A stretch of DNA of 64,000 nucleotides from Phanerodontia chrysosporium (lineage: Eukaryota; Basidiomycota; Agaricomycetes; Polyporales; Phanerochaetaceae): NCBI GenBank assembly GCA_001910725.1, contig MJGA01000001.1, positions 1,054,001-1,118,000 of the forward strand, given 5' to 3'. Shown here piece by piece: positions 1 through 11,193 of the stretch. A program made the position numbers and the translations under genes. Under the pieces are notes generated by a model. That model was given only the letters and a program-made list of their open reading frames with translations. It was not told where the DNA came from and did no database searches. The first letter of the stretch is position 1, and every line of letters starts with the position of its first letter.

Positions 1-2
1 AT

Positions 3-1697
3 CCGCGTGGCCGAGTTTGCAGCCTGTGGAGGGACTGCGCGCGTAAAGCTTGGGAGGAGGGAGCCGACTATTTCGTCCTGATGGGGGACGACGTCACCTT
101 GCACACCGTTGGTTGGATGTCGACCGTACATAGGGCGTTTCTCAGCATGGCGCAGGAGACTGGGACGCCGTTTGGCCTAGGGTGCGTCGCATTCAAGGAC
201 ACGACCTTTCCGGGAATGCCCACCTTCCCCGTCGTCCACCGTACGCATATGGAAATCTTCGACGGCCGCGTCGTCCCCGACGTCTTCGTGAACCAGGATG
301 GGGATCCGTTCCTATTCCAGCTCTATCGTCGCTTTGGATGCTCGAGGATGGTGGACTGCGAGATCCGGAATGCGGTCGGAGGCAGCGACGATGCTCGATA
401 CGAGAAGGAGCCCGTCAAGGACTGGACGTTCGGCACCCTGTCCGAGGCTACTGCCATCGTCGAGACATTCCTCCGCGATGCCTCCTCGACTCGGAGGATC
501 GTGCGCAAGCTGACCATCGACGTCATTGTGCCTTGCTACCGCGTGATGTTGCCGTACCTCGACACATTCCTGGGGCTGCAACCATCCCCTTCCTGCTCTG
601 TAATGTTCATCATCATCGTGGACGATCCCAACTCCCCGAACATCGCAGAGCTGAAGGCAAAGTACGAGGAACGCCTGGACGTGCGCATCAGAGTGAACAA
701 GGCGAATCTCGGGGCTTCTGCGTCCAGGAATCGAGGCCTCAGAGAATCTGCCGCCGAGTGGGTATTGTTCTTGGACGACGATGTTACGCCGCGACCCGAT
801 ATCCTAGAGAAATTGGAGAAGGTCATTCGCGACCATCCTCGCGCGGCAGGATTTGTCGGCAACACTACATTTCCCCTCGCAGAGACCGTCTTCACGACAG
901 CCGTGCACCTCGCAGGTGTAACCTTCTTTTGGAACATCGCCTCTAAGATGCCTAACGAGGAGGACGTCCCATGGGGTGTGACCGCGAACCTGGCGGCCCG
1001 TCGCGACGTGCCGGATGGCGTCGTATATGACGTGAGCTTCCCCAAGACCGGTGGTGGTGAAGACATTGACTACTGCCGCAAAAAGAGGGAGTATTCGGTA
1101 GCGCATGGCGGGACCGGGTTCGTCGCTGCCCCCGAGGTGGGCGCCGTTCATCCTTATTGGAACGCGGGTCGTCGCTCGTATTGGCGATTTTACATGTGGG
1201 CGAAGGGAGATGGCGCTCTCATCAGGCTCTATCCGGAGCACGTCTACCTCGATGCTCCGAACAGCGCTGAGATGTTCCTTTTCTCCATCGTCTTTACATG
1301 CACCACATTCGCCGCACAGTCGTGGATCGCCGTCCCCGAGTGCATCCGGCTTCTCGGGTTCAGGGCCATAGTGGCAGTGCTGGTTGTTAACGTCCTGCAT
1401 GACTGCTACCGCCATCTCTGGCGCGATGCGGACAGGACGAATGCAATCCAGACGAATGTAGGCGGTGTTCGCTGGGTGTTGGCCGTCCTGGAGAGTTCCC
1501 TCATCCGCATCTTCAGCGAGACTGGGCGCGTGGTGGGGCTGGTCGAGCGCGGAGAAGTCGGGCTACTGTGTCACCGATTTGATTGGTTCACCGGCATCTG
1601 GGGAGACGGTCCCAAGGACGACGAGAGGAGAAACAGCACGCAGCGCCTCGTCCTGTCTGGTGCGTTGCTGTTCCTGTGGGTCGCCCTTACAATCTGA
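3..1697 (+). CDS. Glycosyltransferase family 2 protein, 5' partial, tandem GT-A-like halves
   Basis: The frame is open from base 3 through the first internal ATG at 81, so the gene starts upstream of the window and only about 565 residues are visible. The C-terminal half is a clear GT2 nucleotide-sugar glycosyltransferase: a beta strand running into VIVPCYR, then VDDP, then the DXD-type LFLDDDV for the nucleotide sugar and metal, then GGGEDIDYC, the usual ED acceptor/catalytic region. The first visible half contains FVLMGDDV followed by a segment that also resembles a GT-A domain, so the protein may carry two such folds, the first possibly degenerate. A hydrophobic stretch around IVFTCTTFAAQSW and a hydrophobic C-terminus (LVLSGALLFLWVALTI) suggest membrane association. 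No intron is needed, unlike most neighbours. Donor and acceptor sugars cannot be told from the sequence. Confidence 0.8.
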   Translation, partial: PRGRVCSLWRDCARKAWEEGADYFVLMGDDVTLHTVGWMSTVHRAFLSMAQETGTPFGLGCVAFKDTTFPGMPTFPVVHRTHMEIFDGRVVPDVFVNQDGDPFLFQLYRRFGCSRMVDCEIRNAVGGSDDARYEKEPVKDWTFGTLSEATAIVETFLRDASSTRRIVRKLTIDVIVPCYRVMLPYLDTFLGLQPSPSCSVMFIIIVDDPNSPNIAELKAKYEERLDVRIRVNKANLGASASRNRGLRESAAEWVLFLDDDVTPRPDILEKLEKVIRDHPRAAGFVGNTTFPLAETVFTTAVHLAGVTFFWNIASKMPNEEDVPWGVTANLAARRDVPDGVVYDVSFPKTGGGEDIDYCRKKREYSVAHGGTGFVAAPEVGAVHPYWNAGRRSYWRFYMWAKGDGALIRLYPEHVYLDAPNSAEMFLFSIVFTCTTFAAQSWIAVPECIRLLGFRAIVAVLVVNVLHDCYRHLWRDADRTNAIQTNVGGVRWVLAVLESSLIRIFSETGRVVGLVERGEVGLLCHRFDWFTGIWGDGPKDDERRNSTQRLVLSGALLFLWVALTI

Positions 1698-1965
1698 GCG
1701 TCGGTGATAACTTTGTACAATACCTGTGAAACATCCGACGTACTGCTAAGAATTGATCCTGACTTTTCTGCGGCCGGGTAGGACAAAAGAGGGAGGTTGA
1801 GTCAAATTTCCATCCGGAGGAGAGGGATGCGGCCCAAGGGAGGCCCACGCGTCGGTGCCTGCCGAGCGGCAAGCAATAAATTAGGTTTGGGCGCGTCTCG
1901 CCGCGTTCCCACTTCGCGTCCTTTTCTCCTCCACAACATAGACCTCGCGCTCGTCTGTCTCTGAA

Positions 1966-4900
1966 ATGGCGCGAACAACACGCCAGAGCGCACGCATCGC
2001 GGCCTCTGCGTCAGCCTCGATGACGCCTTCAACCGAGATGTCGCCCATCTTCAGCCCCGCGCCTGCACAGTCCGAGACTCCTGAGACGTCTGACGGCGAG
2101 TCGCAAAAACCCTCAAGACAGGCTACAAGGGCTGGAAGGGGTGGCTCCAGGAACAGCAAGAAACGCGCAGCACCTTCAGAGGACGAAGCAGATGCAGAGA
2201 CGGCGGCAGCCAAGCGTCCTGCCAAGAAGAGGAATGTTGTTCAGAAAGTTGTTGTCGAGCTGCCATCTCGGGGACCCGCGAGGGGTGCGAGCAAGGTCCG
2301 TCACGATGATCGTGACATTCCCATGCAAAGATCTCACGTTGCTAGCAGGCCGCTAAGGGCAAGATTGTGGCGTCATCTGTCGCAGACGAAGACGAGTTAG
2401 CTTCTGAGTCCGATGAGCTCGACTACGACGAGCAGGCCTCGGTAGATGAGTTCGAAGATAGCGGATCTGAATTCCAAGTGTCCGACGAGGAGGTTCCCGA
2501 AGATGACGACAACTCGGACGAATCTACTGCAGACATGGAACTTCAGGCACTTGCGGATGACCTTGAGGAAGATGGTATAGATGCCGACGAATTTCTCATA
2601 GATGTTGCTACCAGAGCATCACTGGAGACAGCGCGCCTCAACAGCGCTGTGCAGCAAGGTGCCTCAAGCTCGGGTGCTGGCTCCTCGAAAGAGATCAGAA
2701 GCGCGGCTGCCACATTGCGAGCTGTGGCTGCTGAGCGCCGCATGGCGAAGAAAGCCAAAACTGGGAAGGATGTGCAAGATGAAGACACTGTCGACATCGA
2801 GGACGACATCGCGGACGACGAGCTTGAAGTCCTATCGGATACGTCTGAAGAGCCTCTCGCCAAGGGGAAGGGCAAAGCAAGGAGCAAGGCGAAAGCAAAG
2901 GGCAAGCAGAACGAAGAGCGTCCAAAAGTGATGACTATCACTGAGCTGCGCAAGCAACGTCGTGCGGCCGCACGGGAAGCACGCCTGGAGCGAAAGCGTT
3001 GGAAAGGCCTCACCCAGGCACGTACTCACCTAGACCACGACGAGACACCTCTAGCTGACCCTGTACTTAGGCGGAGAAGAACGCCATTATGCTGGAGACC
3101 CATCATCCCGAGCTGAAGGATGTATGGGGTGACATCGAGCGCGCTATCCCGGTGAACAACCCCATCAAGGCGCCACAGCCTCCTGGCTTGAGGGTGACCC
3201 TTCTCCCGTTCCAGCAAGAGAGTTTGCACTGGTTTAAGCAGCAAGAGCAAGGAATCTGGTCCGGCGGGATGCTGGCGGACGAGATGGGGTATGTATACAT
3301 CCTCCGCTGCTGTTACTTGGGCTGACGTGCGATAAGGATGGGCAAAACTATCCAGATGATAGCTCTTCTTGTGTCCGACAAGGGTGCCAAGCCAAATCTC
3401 GTTGTCGCGTCAGTCTTTTACGCATTTACATGCACGGCTAGCGTTGCTGACGGACCATTAGGCCCACGGTGGCCATCATGCAATGGAAGAACGAGATACA
3501 GGCGCACTCCGAGGGAATGGAGGTTCTTGTCTGGCACGGCGCGTCACGCGAGAACAACATCAAGACTCTGAAGAACTACGACGTCGTATGTACTTCCTGC
3601 TACTGCTCGTATTCGCGTTCGCTGCTAATTCGACCCGACAGGTTCTTACTACGTATGCTGTGCTTGAAAGTTGTTTCAGGAAGCAGCAGAGTGGCTTCAA
3701 GCGGAAGAACATGATTGTCAAGGAAAAATCTGCCATCCACCAGATTCAGTGGAACCGGATTATCGTAAGTCGTATCGATAGCAGAACAAAATTTCAGTCT
3801 CATGTCGTTATCTAGCTCGACGAAGCCCACAATATTAAGGAGCGCTCGACGAACACTGCCAAGGCGTGCTTTGAACTGAAGGCGAAGTACAAGTGGTGTC
3901 TCTCTGGTACCCCTCTGCAGAACCGCGTTGGGGAGTTGTACAGCCTGATCCGCTTTTTGGGTGGTGATCCCTTCTCGTATTATTTCTGTAAGTTCAAGTG
4001 AACGATCAAGCTGCAGCGAAGTGGTGACACCTAATCTCAGGCAAGAAGTGCGACTGCAAGTCATTGCACTGGAAGTTCAGTGATAAGAGGACCTGTGATG
4101 GTAAGTCAGCATTATCTGACTGCTTGCGTACATGCTGAACGTGGTTGCGCAGATTGCGGTCACAGCCCGATGCATCATGTGAGTCGTCCGCTACAGACAC
4201 TGAGGATCCTGGCTCAACCATGGTCGTTAGACGTGCTTCTGGAACAACGAGATCTTGACTCCTATACAGAAGCATGGTATGATGGGCCCTGGCATGGTTG
4301 CGTTCAAGAAGCTACGCATCTTGCTCGATCGTGTCATGCTGCGCCGTACGAAGATCGAACGAGCAGACGATCTTGGATTACCACCACGCACAGTTATCGT
4401 CCGTCGCGACTACTTCAGCCCTGAGGAGAAAGAGCTCTACCAGTCGTTGTTCTCGGATGCCAAGCGGCAGTTCAACACCTACGTTGATCAGGGCACCGTT
4501 CTCAATAATTATTCGAACATCTTCAGTCTGTGAGTGCGATGCTCCATTCCTCCTCGTACCCAGGCCTGACCTAGCTTCAGACTGACCCGGATGCGGCAAA
4601 TGGCCTGCCATCCCGATCTGGTTTTACGAAGCAAGACCAACTCCGGCACCTTCCAGATCGACGATAATGGCGAAGCCACTGTCTGTCGCCTCTGCAATGA
4701 TATAGCAGAAGACGCTATCCAGGCGAAGTGCAGGCACATTTTCGATCGCGAATGCATCAAGCAGTATCTCAATACAGCGATCGAGCAGACGGTATAATCT
4801 TCATCCCCTTCGCTGCCATGTCTCTCTAACGAACGTCTTTGCGCACACAGCCGGCTTGCCCGGTCTGCCACGTCCCGCTCACGATCGACCTCGAGGCCCC

Positions 4901-5713
4901 CGCTCTCGAATTAGAGGAAAATATCAAGACGAGGCAGGGCATCCTTGGTCGCCTTGACCTTGACAAGTGGCGTTCCTCGTCCAAGATCGAGGCTCTCATC
5001 GAGGAGCTCAGTAACCTGCGGCGGCAGGACGCGACGACGAAGAGCATTGTCTTCAGCCAGTTCGTCAACTTCCTGGACCTGATCGCGTACCGGCTACAGA
5101 AGGCAGGCTTTTCGGTTGGTATCTCCCGACCCCTAGTCCTGAGGTCTGCTGATGAGATTCGTGCGACAGATTTGTCGACTCGAGGGTACGATGAGCCCGC
5201 AGGCGCGTGATGCTACTATTCAATACTTCAGTACGTTCGTCCCCCACTCTTTGGCTTTCGCTCCGTTGACCAAATGCAGTGAATAATACACACGTTACTG
5301 TGTTCCTAGTCAGCCTGAAGGCTGGGGGTGTTGCTCTAAACTTGACTGAGGCTTCACGTGTCTATCTCATGGATAGCTGGTGGAACCCGGCCGTCGAATA
5401 TCGTCCGTGCTTTTCCTTCACTCTCTCCGTGCTTGATGCTGACAAGTTCTTCAGAGGCTATGGATCGTATCCACCGACTTGGCCAACATCGCCCTGTCCA
5501 AGCCATCAAGCTGGTTATCGAAGACAGCATCGAGAGTCGTATCATTCAGCTGCAGGAGAAGAAGTCCGCTATGGTCGATGCTACCCTATCGACCGATGAC
5601 TCCGCCATGGGTCGGTTGACACCACAGGATCTCAGCTTTTTGTTCAGGGTAAGTCAGGTCACTCGGCCTCCGGGGTCGACAAAGGATCTTACTATCACAT
5701 TCCACAGCTGTGA
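1966..5713 (+). CDS. RAD16: RAD16-like SNF2/DEAH ATPase with RING finger (global-genome nucleotide excision repair)
   Basis: Sixteen exons join to 983 residues: 1966-2295, 2349-3017, 3071-3288, 3337-3408, 3462-3585, 3642-3764, 3816-3987, 4041-4100, 4153-4178, 4231-4529, 4581-4791, 4851-5114, 5170-5230, 5280-5402, 5455-5648, 5708-5713. After an acidic, low-complexity N-terminus come the SNF2 motifs: Walker A DEMGMGKT (about 402-409), LDEAHN (about 513), [14 protein letters not shown], a C3HC4 RING (CRLC ... CPVC, about 733-775) set between the two helicase lobes, and helicase motif [12 protein letters not shown] near the C-terminus. This order, with the RING inside the ATPase, is the Rad16/Rad5 class, and the short C-terminus fits Rad16. 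In yeast Rad16 works with Rad7 on non-transcribed DNA damage. The second intron has to use a GC donor (3018). Exon 9 is only 26 nt. Confidence 0.93.
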
Positions 5714-6112
5714 TTCGGCCGATAGATGCTTACATGGACAACATGGTCGTGCGGGCACCCGACGCCCTGCGTATACCCTCCACATCCCATCTCCTCCTTA
5801 GTTGGCCCTTTCTGTACGTTATAAATGTTTGTAATATCTGAGCTGCCTGTGTATTGCGCTAGAAGGGGCTGTAGATTAGTTATTTCCCTGTTGAATACAT
5901 GCTGTCTATCGGTATAGTATCACATCGTTGTCCTAGGCGCAGGCGCCTGTTGCGGTGTCGGACATGTGAATTGTTCCGCTTGAGCGACCGCGTTCGGAAT
6001 CGTAGAGCAGCCGTTGGACGGCGGGTTTATAGCACTGTGCCTACCCCACAGACTCACCTTGGTTGGTCCCTGCCTCGCCCCGCATATTAGGAAGACAAGT
6101 ATATCGCTCGCG
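5714..6112. other. Intergenic, RAD16 3' end to acyl-CoA dehydrogenase start
   Basis: About 400 bases between two genes on the same strand. It must hold the RAD16 3' UTR and the promoter and leader of the next gene. I see no conserved coding frame, tRNA or repeat here. Confidence 0.6.
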
Positions 6113-8212
6113 ATGGTGCAGCTCAGGACGTTCACCGAGGAGGAGGTTGCTCAGGTGCGCCAACTTTGGTGTGTGTGTGCAGCGCAACGACTAAGAAATG
6201 ACACATTGCAGCATAACAAGGATGGAGACCTCGTGGGTTAGAAAGCCAATCCTATGCTACCCGACTAATACCGTGTTTTTCAGTGGATTATCATTGATTC
6301 CAAAGTATATGACCTCTCGCGGTTTGCCAACCTGCATCCAGGCGGTCCAGGGGTTCTCTTTGCCTCCTCCATAGGTGCGCTTCTTCGTGCGTCTAATTCC
6401 CGGTCGACTCATGGCATACACCAGCTGGCAAGGACGCTACCCAAGCCTTCTTCGGTTTGCACCGCCATGAAGTGCTGCTTCGGCCACAGTATGCTCGCTT
6501 GCAAATTGGCACCATCAAGGGTCAGGACGAGGTTATCAAGCCTCTCGCTGCCGATGCAGCGTCCGAGGTACCCTACGCCGAGCCATCCTTCCTGACGAAG
6601 GGCTACTATAGCCCGTATTATACCGAGAGCCACCGGCGGTTCCAGAAAGCTGTCCGGAAGTTCATGAACGAGGTCGTCTACCCAGAGGCCGTCAAATGCG
6701 AGGATAACGGCAAGCGGATATCTCAGGAGGTCGTTGACAAGTTGTGGTGAGTGTGTATCGATCCTACACCGTGAGCTTGTCTTGACTTTACGTAGTGAAA
6801 TGAATATCTTAGCTATGCGGCTCGGCAAGGGGAAGCATCTCAAAGGTCTCACCCTTATGGGCGGAATCGTTACGCCGGAAGAGTTCGACCACTTCCATGA
6901 GGTGGGTAGCGGCGGTCATATCTAACTGACGGAACGAACTCACCTCGTCTCAGCTCATTATCAACTTTGAAATTGGGCGGATGGGTACCCGCGGTTTCGT
7001 GGATGGCATTCTCGCTGGAGGCGTCATTGGCCTTCCTCCTGTCATCAACTTTGGAAGCCCAGAGATCCAGGCTAAGGTTATCCCTGAAGTGCTGAGTGGC
7101 AAGAAGTACATCTGCTTGGCAATCACAGGTTCGTGTCTTTAATTCAGGACACAACGCCGCCACTCACTCTGCCCATCTGCGACAGAGGCATTCGCTGGAA
7201 GTGATGTAGCGGGACTTCAGACTACAGCTATTCGCAATGGGGACTACTGGGTGATCAACGGTACCAAGAAGTGGATTACCAACGGCATGTTTGCGGACTA
7301 TTTCACCGTTGGCTGCAAAACAGACGTAAGTGATTTATACTGCACCGAGCCGCCTATCCCTTACACGCCATGTAGAAAGGGCTCACTGTCATCCTCGTAC
7401 CTCGGGATGACAACGTCGATACGAAGGCCATCAAGACTGCCTACTCATCGACGGCTGGCACTGCATACGTCACATTCAACGACGTGAAGGTGCCCATCTC
7501 CCATACCCTAGGCCCTGTGAACAAGGGTCTCTCCGTCATCCTAAGCAACTTTAACCATGAACGGTGGATGATCTGCGCGACGAGCCTGAGTGCGCAACGA
7601 CGGATAGTCGAGGAATGTCTGAAGTGGACGACTCAGCGAATCGTCTTTGGCAAGCCCTTGAACGCTCAGGCGGTCATTCGGGCAAAGCTCGCGAACATGA
7701 TTGCTCGCGTTGAGGCGGGCCAGAACTGGATGGAAATGATCACACATCAGATGAATAATGTACGCATCACTCGTACCGTGGACATACGATTTCCATCTGC
7801 TCTGGACCCTGACCGTCCCTGTTAGATGTCGTATGATGAGCAGTCCGACAAGCTCGCAGGACCAATCGGACTACTGAAGCAGTACGTGTGCCCTTGAACA
7901 CTGTGACACTGTTCCTGATCATGAGACCGCTACTCTGCCTCCAGATTTATCACGCGCACTGGTCGCGAGACTGCCGAGGACGCAACCCAAATATTTGGCG
8001 GACGCGGCATAACGGCATCGGGGATGGGCAAGCTGGTTGAGAACGTAAGGATAGGTTCCAATGCAATCCTGAAGCAACACTAACCCACCTGGCTGGCACA
8101 GTACCACCGCACATCACCCTACGATGCGATACTTGGCGGTGCGGAGGACGTCCTGGGTGACCTCGGTGTGAGACAGGCGATGAAGAAAATGCCAAAGAAT
8201 GCACGCTTGTAA
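6113..8212 (+). CDS. Cytochrome b5-acyl-CoA dehydrogenase fusion
   Basis: Eleven exons give 515 residues: 6113-6154, 6212-6232, 6284-6374, 6425-6746, 6796-6901, 6954-7128, 7186-7325, 7376-7759, 7826-7881, 7945-8044, 8102-8212. The N-terminus is a cytochrome b5-like heme domain with the HPGG heme-ligand motif at about 39-42 and a second histidine in GLHRHEV. From about residue 110 it is a flavin acyl-CoA dehydrogenase: AITEAFAGSDVAG, WITNG, the C-terminal helical domain, TQIFGGRG, and GGAEDV, whose Glu (about 494) sits where the catalytic base of many family members lies. Fungi commonly fuse these two domains, and the heme domain could pass electrons from the flavin, which is inference. The acyl substrate is not evident. 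Exon 2 is only 21 nt. I see no clear mitochondrial presequence or PTS1. Confidence 0.9.
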
Positions 8213-8512
8213 CATACCTCGTTGATTGCAGTTCGCCGCACACGAGAAAGCAGAATTGTACTAGCATTTGCGATGATGTTACTTCTTGCGGATATCGTGA
8301 CTCTTTCCATATCGAGCGCCCAAGCCCAAGTCACCAGCCTGAGGCCTCGCGTGAATACTAGCCTTCCGAAGAGCTTCGGGAGCTTGTCACCATATAGCAC
8401 TGCAAGCTTCGCATCGGAGATTTCGAGATAGTGAGTGACCTCTTGGACAAACTTGAAGGTTGTATCGTGTATGGTTAAATGCGCCGCGGACCTTTTCCCG
8501 CAGAAAGGACTC
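8213..8512. other. Intergenic, no supported gene
   Basis: Three hundred bases between the acyl-CoA dehydrogenase stop and the TAD2 start. Short open frames exist on both strands, but none shows a recognisable domain or splice structure. It is probably the 3' UTR plus the TAD2 promoter and leader. Confidence 0.5.
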
Positions 8513-9314
8513 ATGTCGACCATGGCCGCGCGTGTAGATGAAGGCTGTGCGACCACAGCAGACCGCGAAGCCCACATGAAGTGGATTAGGTATGCTCAGG
8601 AAATGGTGAGGCCTCAACTTATTATGTCAAAGCCACTGGGCCGTTGACCCTACGATAGGCAGAGGAAGCCCTCGCGGCAGCCGAAGTCCCAGTGGGGTGC
8701 GTCTTTGTGCGCGACGGTCACATCATTGCACGGGCAAGAAACCGAACAAATGAGCTCCGCAACGTAAGTCGTCAGCCCTTGAACACGTGGCTAGTGAACC
8801 ACTGACCGGAGGTCACGCAGGCGACGCGCCACGCAGAGCTCGAGGCCATTGACGAGATCCTGGCGGATAAGGACCTTACACCGGAGGTCAAAGAGTACCC
8901 GCTCTCCGACACGACCCTATACGTGACCGTGGAACCATGCATCATGTGTGCTTCCGCTCTCAGGCAGTTGGGAATCAAGGAGGTTTATTACGGGTGCGGA
9001 AACGATCGCTTCGGTGGGTGCGGGAGCGTCCTAGGAGTGAATGAGGCGTATGTGTCTTCCTTGCACCAGAGACTGAGAGCGATCCGCTGAAGATAGTCAT
9101 CTAGGGTCCCTCACCCGAAGCACCCTGGGTACAAAGCAATGGGTGGCTATGGTCGTGAAGACGCAATAATGGTCCTTCGTCGATTTTACATTACCGAGAA
9201 CGTGAACGGTGAGGGTGCTCTGTCCTACTTCTACGCGCAAGGCTTAGTTTCGTTCTAGCCCCGGTGCCGAAATCCAAGGCGAACAGGGTGCTCAAGACAG
9301 ACATACGGCCCTAG
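8513..9314 (+). CDS. TAD2: tRNA-specific adenosine-34 deaminase, catalytic subunit
   Basis: Five exons (8513-8605, 8659-8763, 8821-9047, 9105-9208, 9259-9314) give 194 residues, short and compact as is normal for Tad2. The cytidine/deoxycytidylate deaminase zinc site is complete: HAE at about 70-72 (zinc His plus proton-shuttle Glu) and PCIMC at about 105-109 (two zinc cysteines). [11 protein letters not shown] upstream and [12 protein letters not shown] downstream are typical of the TadA/Tad2 group rather than of free-base deaminases. The enzyme converts A34 to inosine in the anticodon wobble position and in eukaryotes works as a heterodimer with Tad3, which is not in this window. An in-frame ATG at 8522 is an alternative start. 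The gene converges on the FLX1-like gene, with 142 bases between the stops. Confidence 0.9.
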
Positions 9315-9456
9315 TTATCAGATAAGCCTGCAAGAAGGAAAAATCGATGTAGTTCCTCTGAGATGTGGGTTCATATGGTATATAATACAGTCGATTAATC
9401 TAGAAGTCGGTAGTGTAGTTAGGGTCCCTAAGACGCTGGCGATTGCATTGGTCTCG

Positions 9457-10762
9457 TCAGCTGTCCGCGCTTGCCAAGTTTGACTTGTCACGTCGAGCAG
9501 CGGCGGTCCGAAGGAGCCACGCGATATTTTCGTAGACGACAAAGGTCACGCAAGTGCCGGGAAGAACGCGAACAAGGTTAGTACCGAGTCCCCGATAGAA
9601 GCCTCGTATACCCTCTTCCTTCCAAGTCCGTTTTATCGTCGTCGGAATAGTAGGATATAAGTGCGTCGTAGCATTGTTCTGAGTTCGAGATCAGGAAATG
9701 CGCGGATCGAGAAGTGGGCTATTGACCGTACTTGTATTCTAGACCTGACCACCTGGTACGGGTACGTCACTGCTAATGCAAAGAGTTTGCTAGCGCCAGA
9801 CATCACGGTATAAGATGCGTTCGACTGCGTCAATCGATGTGAGTCTTCGACAAAGAAAGACGATTGCAGAGCGGCTCACCAGCTTGTCATCTTCTGCTTT
9901 GAATTCCCTGCCCTGGGCTGCGAACCGTTTACGCTTCTGAGCAAAGCCCCAGGCCTTCATTTTCTCATAGCCCATAAACTGGATAGCACCATTGCTGACA
10001 CCAACCAGTGCCAGGGTGGTACCTCGATATAGCCCACGTACACCCTCTTCCGATAAATGGATTTAAAACCGTCTGGATCGTTTTCAGTACGGTGATCGAT
10101 AGATGCGAACGGAGACGTACGAAAGAGGTTCCGATACGCAGTGGGGTCATCTGGACGGGTGGTGAACATGCGGACCTTCACGACCCATATAGGATTCGTC
10201 ATTATGGCTGTGACAGCACCTGATGAACATATTAGTGTCACAATGAGGAATGAACCACAGGGTACGCGAACTTGCTTGAGCGGAGCATAAAAGGTATGAC
10301 CCTGCCGACATTTGGTAGGATGGATCTCCGCCTGAAGCACGTTGCTTCAGCATGTTATAACTACAGTGAGCGGGTAACAACAGTTCAGCAGAGCCGCTAA
10401 CGATATTCTAGGGACGCATACTCACAACCAGAAGTACAAGCCCCAACTCGACGCGTTTCCGGCGATGTTCGGTCCTACACCTCGGTAAAGCCCCCTCCAG
10501 CCCTGCGTTTCCTTTATTCCCTTCAGTGCGACCCAGATTTGGCGACCTAGCCCGCCTTTTGGACGATCAGTCGCGACCTGAAACTTGATCTTGAGGAGGT
10601 CAAGCGGATGCATGCACATAACCGCAACCACACCAGCTCCAATGCCTGCAAGCGCATGGTCCTGAGCGTAACATAGCTTAAGAGTATTGTTTGGAGCACA
10701 TAGTTACATAGACTTACTATCGCAGGGTTTGGAAAGAAGCTTGGTGGTGGTTTTTTGTCCAT
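9457..10762 (-). CDS. FLX1: Mitochondrial FAD/folate carrier (FLX1/SLC25A32 type), with apparent single-base frameshift
   Basis: Seven exons on the minus strand (10718-10762, 10426-10661, 10272-10360, 10121-10219, 9880-10072, 9732-9824, 9457-9678) encode about 325 residues with three mitochondrial-carrier repeats. Their signatures are MHPLDLLKIK, NPIWVVKVR and TYPYQVVRSR. The second, with PIWV instead of PxDxxK/R, marks the FLX1/folate/pyrimidine-nucleotide branch, and GNASSWGLYF is typical of FLX1. The protein should sit in the inner mitochondrial membrane and move FAD or folate. Exon 5 needs one extra base: the frame reading SIYRK and the frame reading EGVRGLYRGTTLALVG are offset by -1 at about 10045-10051. 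Total exon length is 977 nt, one short of a multiple of three. Skipping to an AG just past the lesion would restore the frame but delete conserved residues. Confidence 0.88.
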
Positions 10763-11193
10763 TGTGGTTGGGCACAGAGAGCGTTCTCGATACAGAGGTG
10801 CCCTCGGCTACAGTCATGAGCGCGCCCGCGTTATCTCACAGTTTCCTAAGTTAGATGGTGATTAGATTGCGGCTGCGCCAACGCGCGCCGTGTTGCCAAC
10901 GATCCTCGACTTGCACTTGGTGGTTTCAAGTACCGAAAATTGGACGTCTTGGCTGCAGCTTGACTGCCCTACTGGTAGATACGCGCGGGCAAGATTTGCA
11001 CTTTCTTCCTTGCGAACCGAACCGCTTTGGGACGACACCTGACGTTCACCCGCCCACCCTGTTGAAACCGAGGCTCCGACAGACATATATAAAGGGCATG
11101 CAAATCTCTGTGACGCGTGCACTCTTTCACCCCTACAGACTACCACGCTTTGCTCTCTTCCCTCCGCTATCTCGCCACATCTCATCTGGGAGC
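10763..11193. other. Divergent intergenic region, carrier gene and prolyl oligopeptidase
   Basis: This 431-base space separates two divergently transcribed genes and should hold both promoters. A TATA box facing right lies at 11086-11094. No further gene is visible. Confidence 0.6.
11086..11094 (+). promoter_or_regulatory. TATA box of the prolyl oligopeptidase gene
   Basis: TATATAAAG lies about 100 bases upstream of the chosen ATG at 11194. A start of transcription some 30 bases downstream would fall after the upstream in-frame ATG at 11098. This is why I prefer the downstream start. Confidence 0.6.

Noticed and set aside
182..946. 254-codon plus-strand frame inside the glycosyltransferase
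   Set aside because: It is an out-of-frame shadow of a clearly conserved GT2 frame.
8119..8577. 152-codon minus-strand frame, partly hydrophobic
   Set aside because: It overlaps the last exon of the acyl-CoA dehydrogenase and the first exon of TAD2 on the other strand. I could not recognise a domain.
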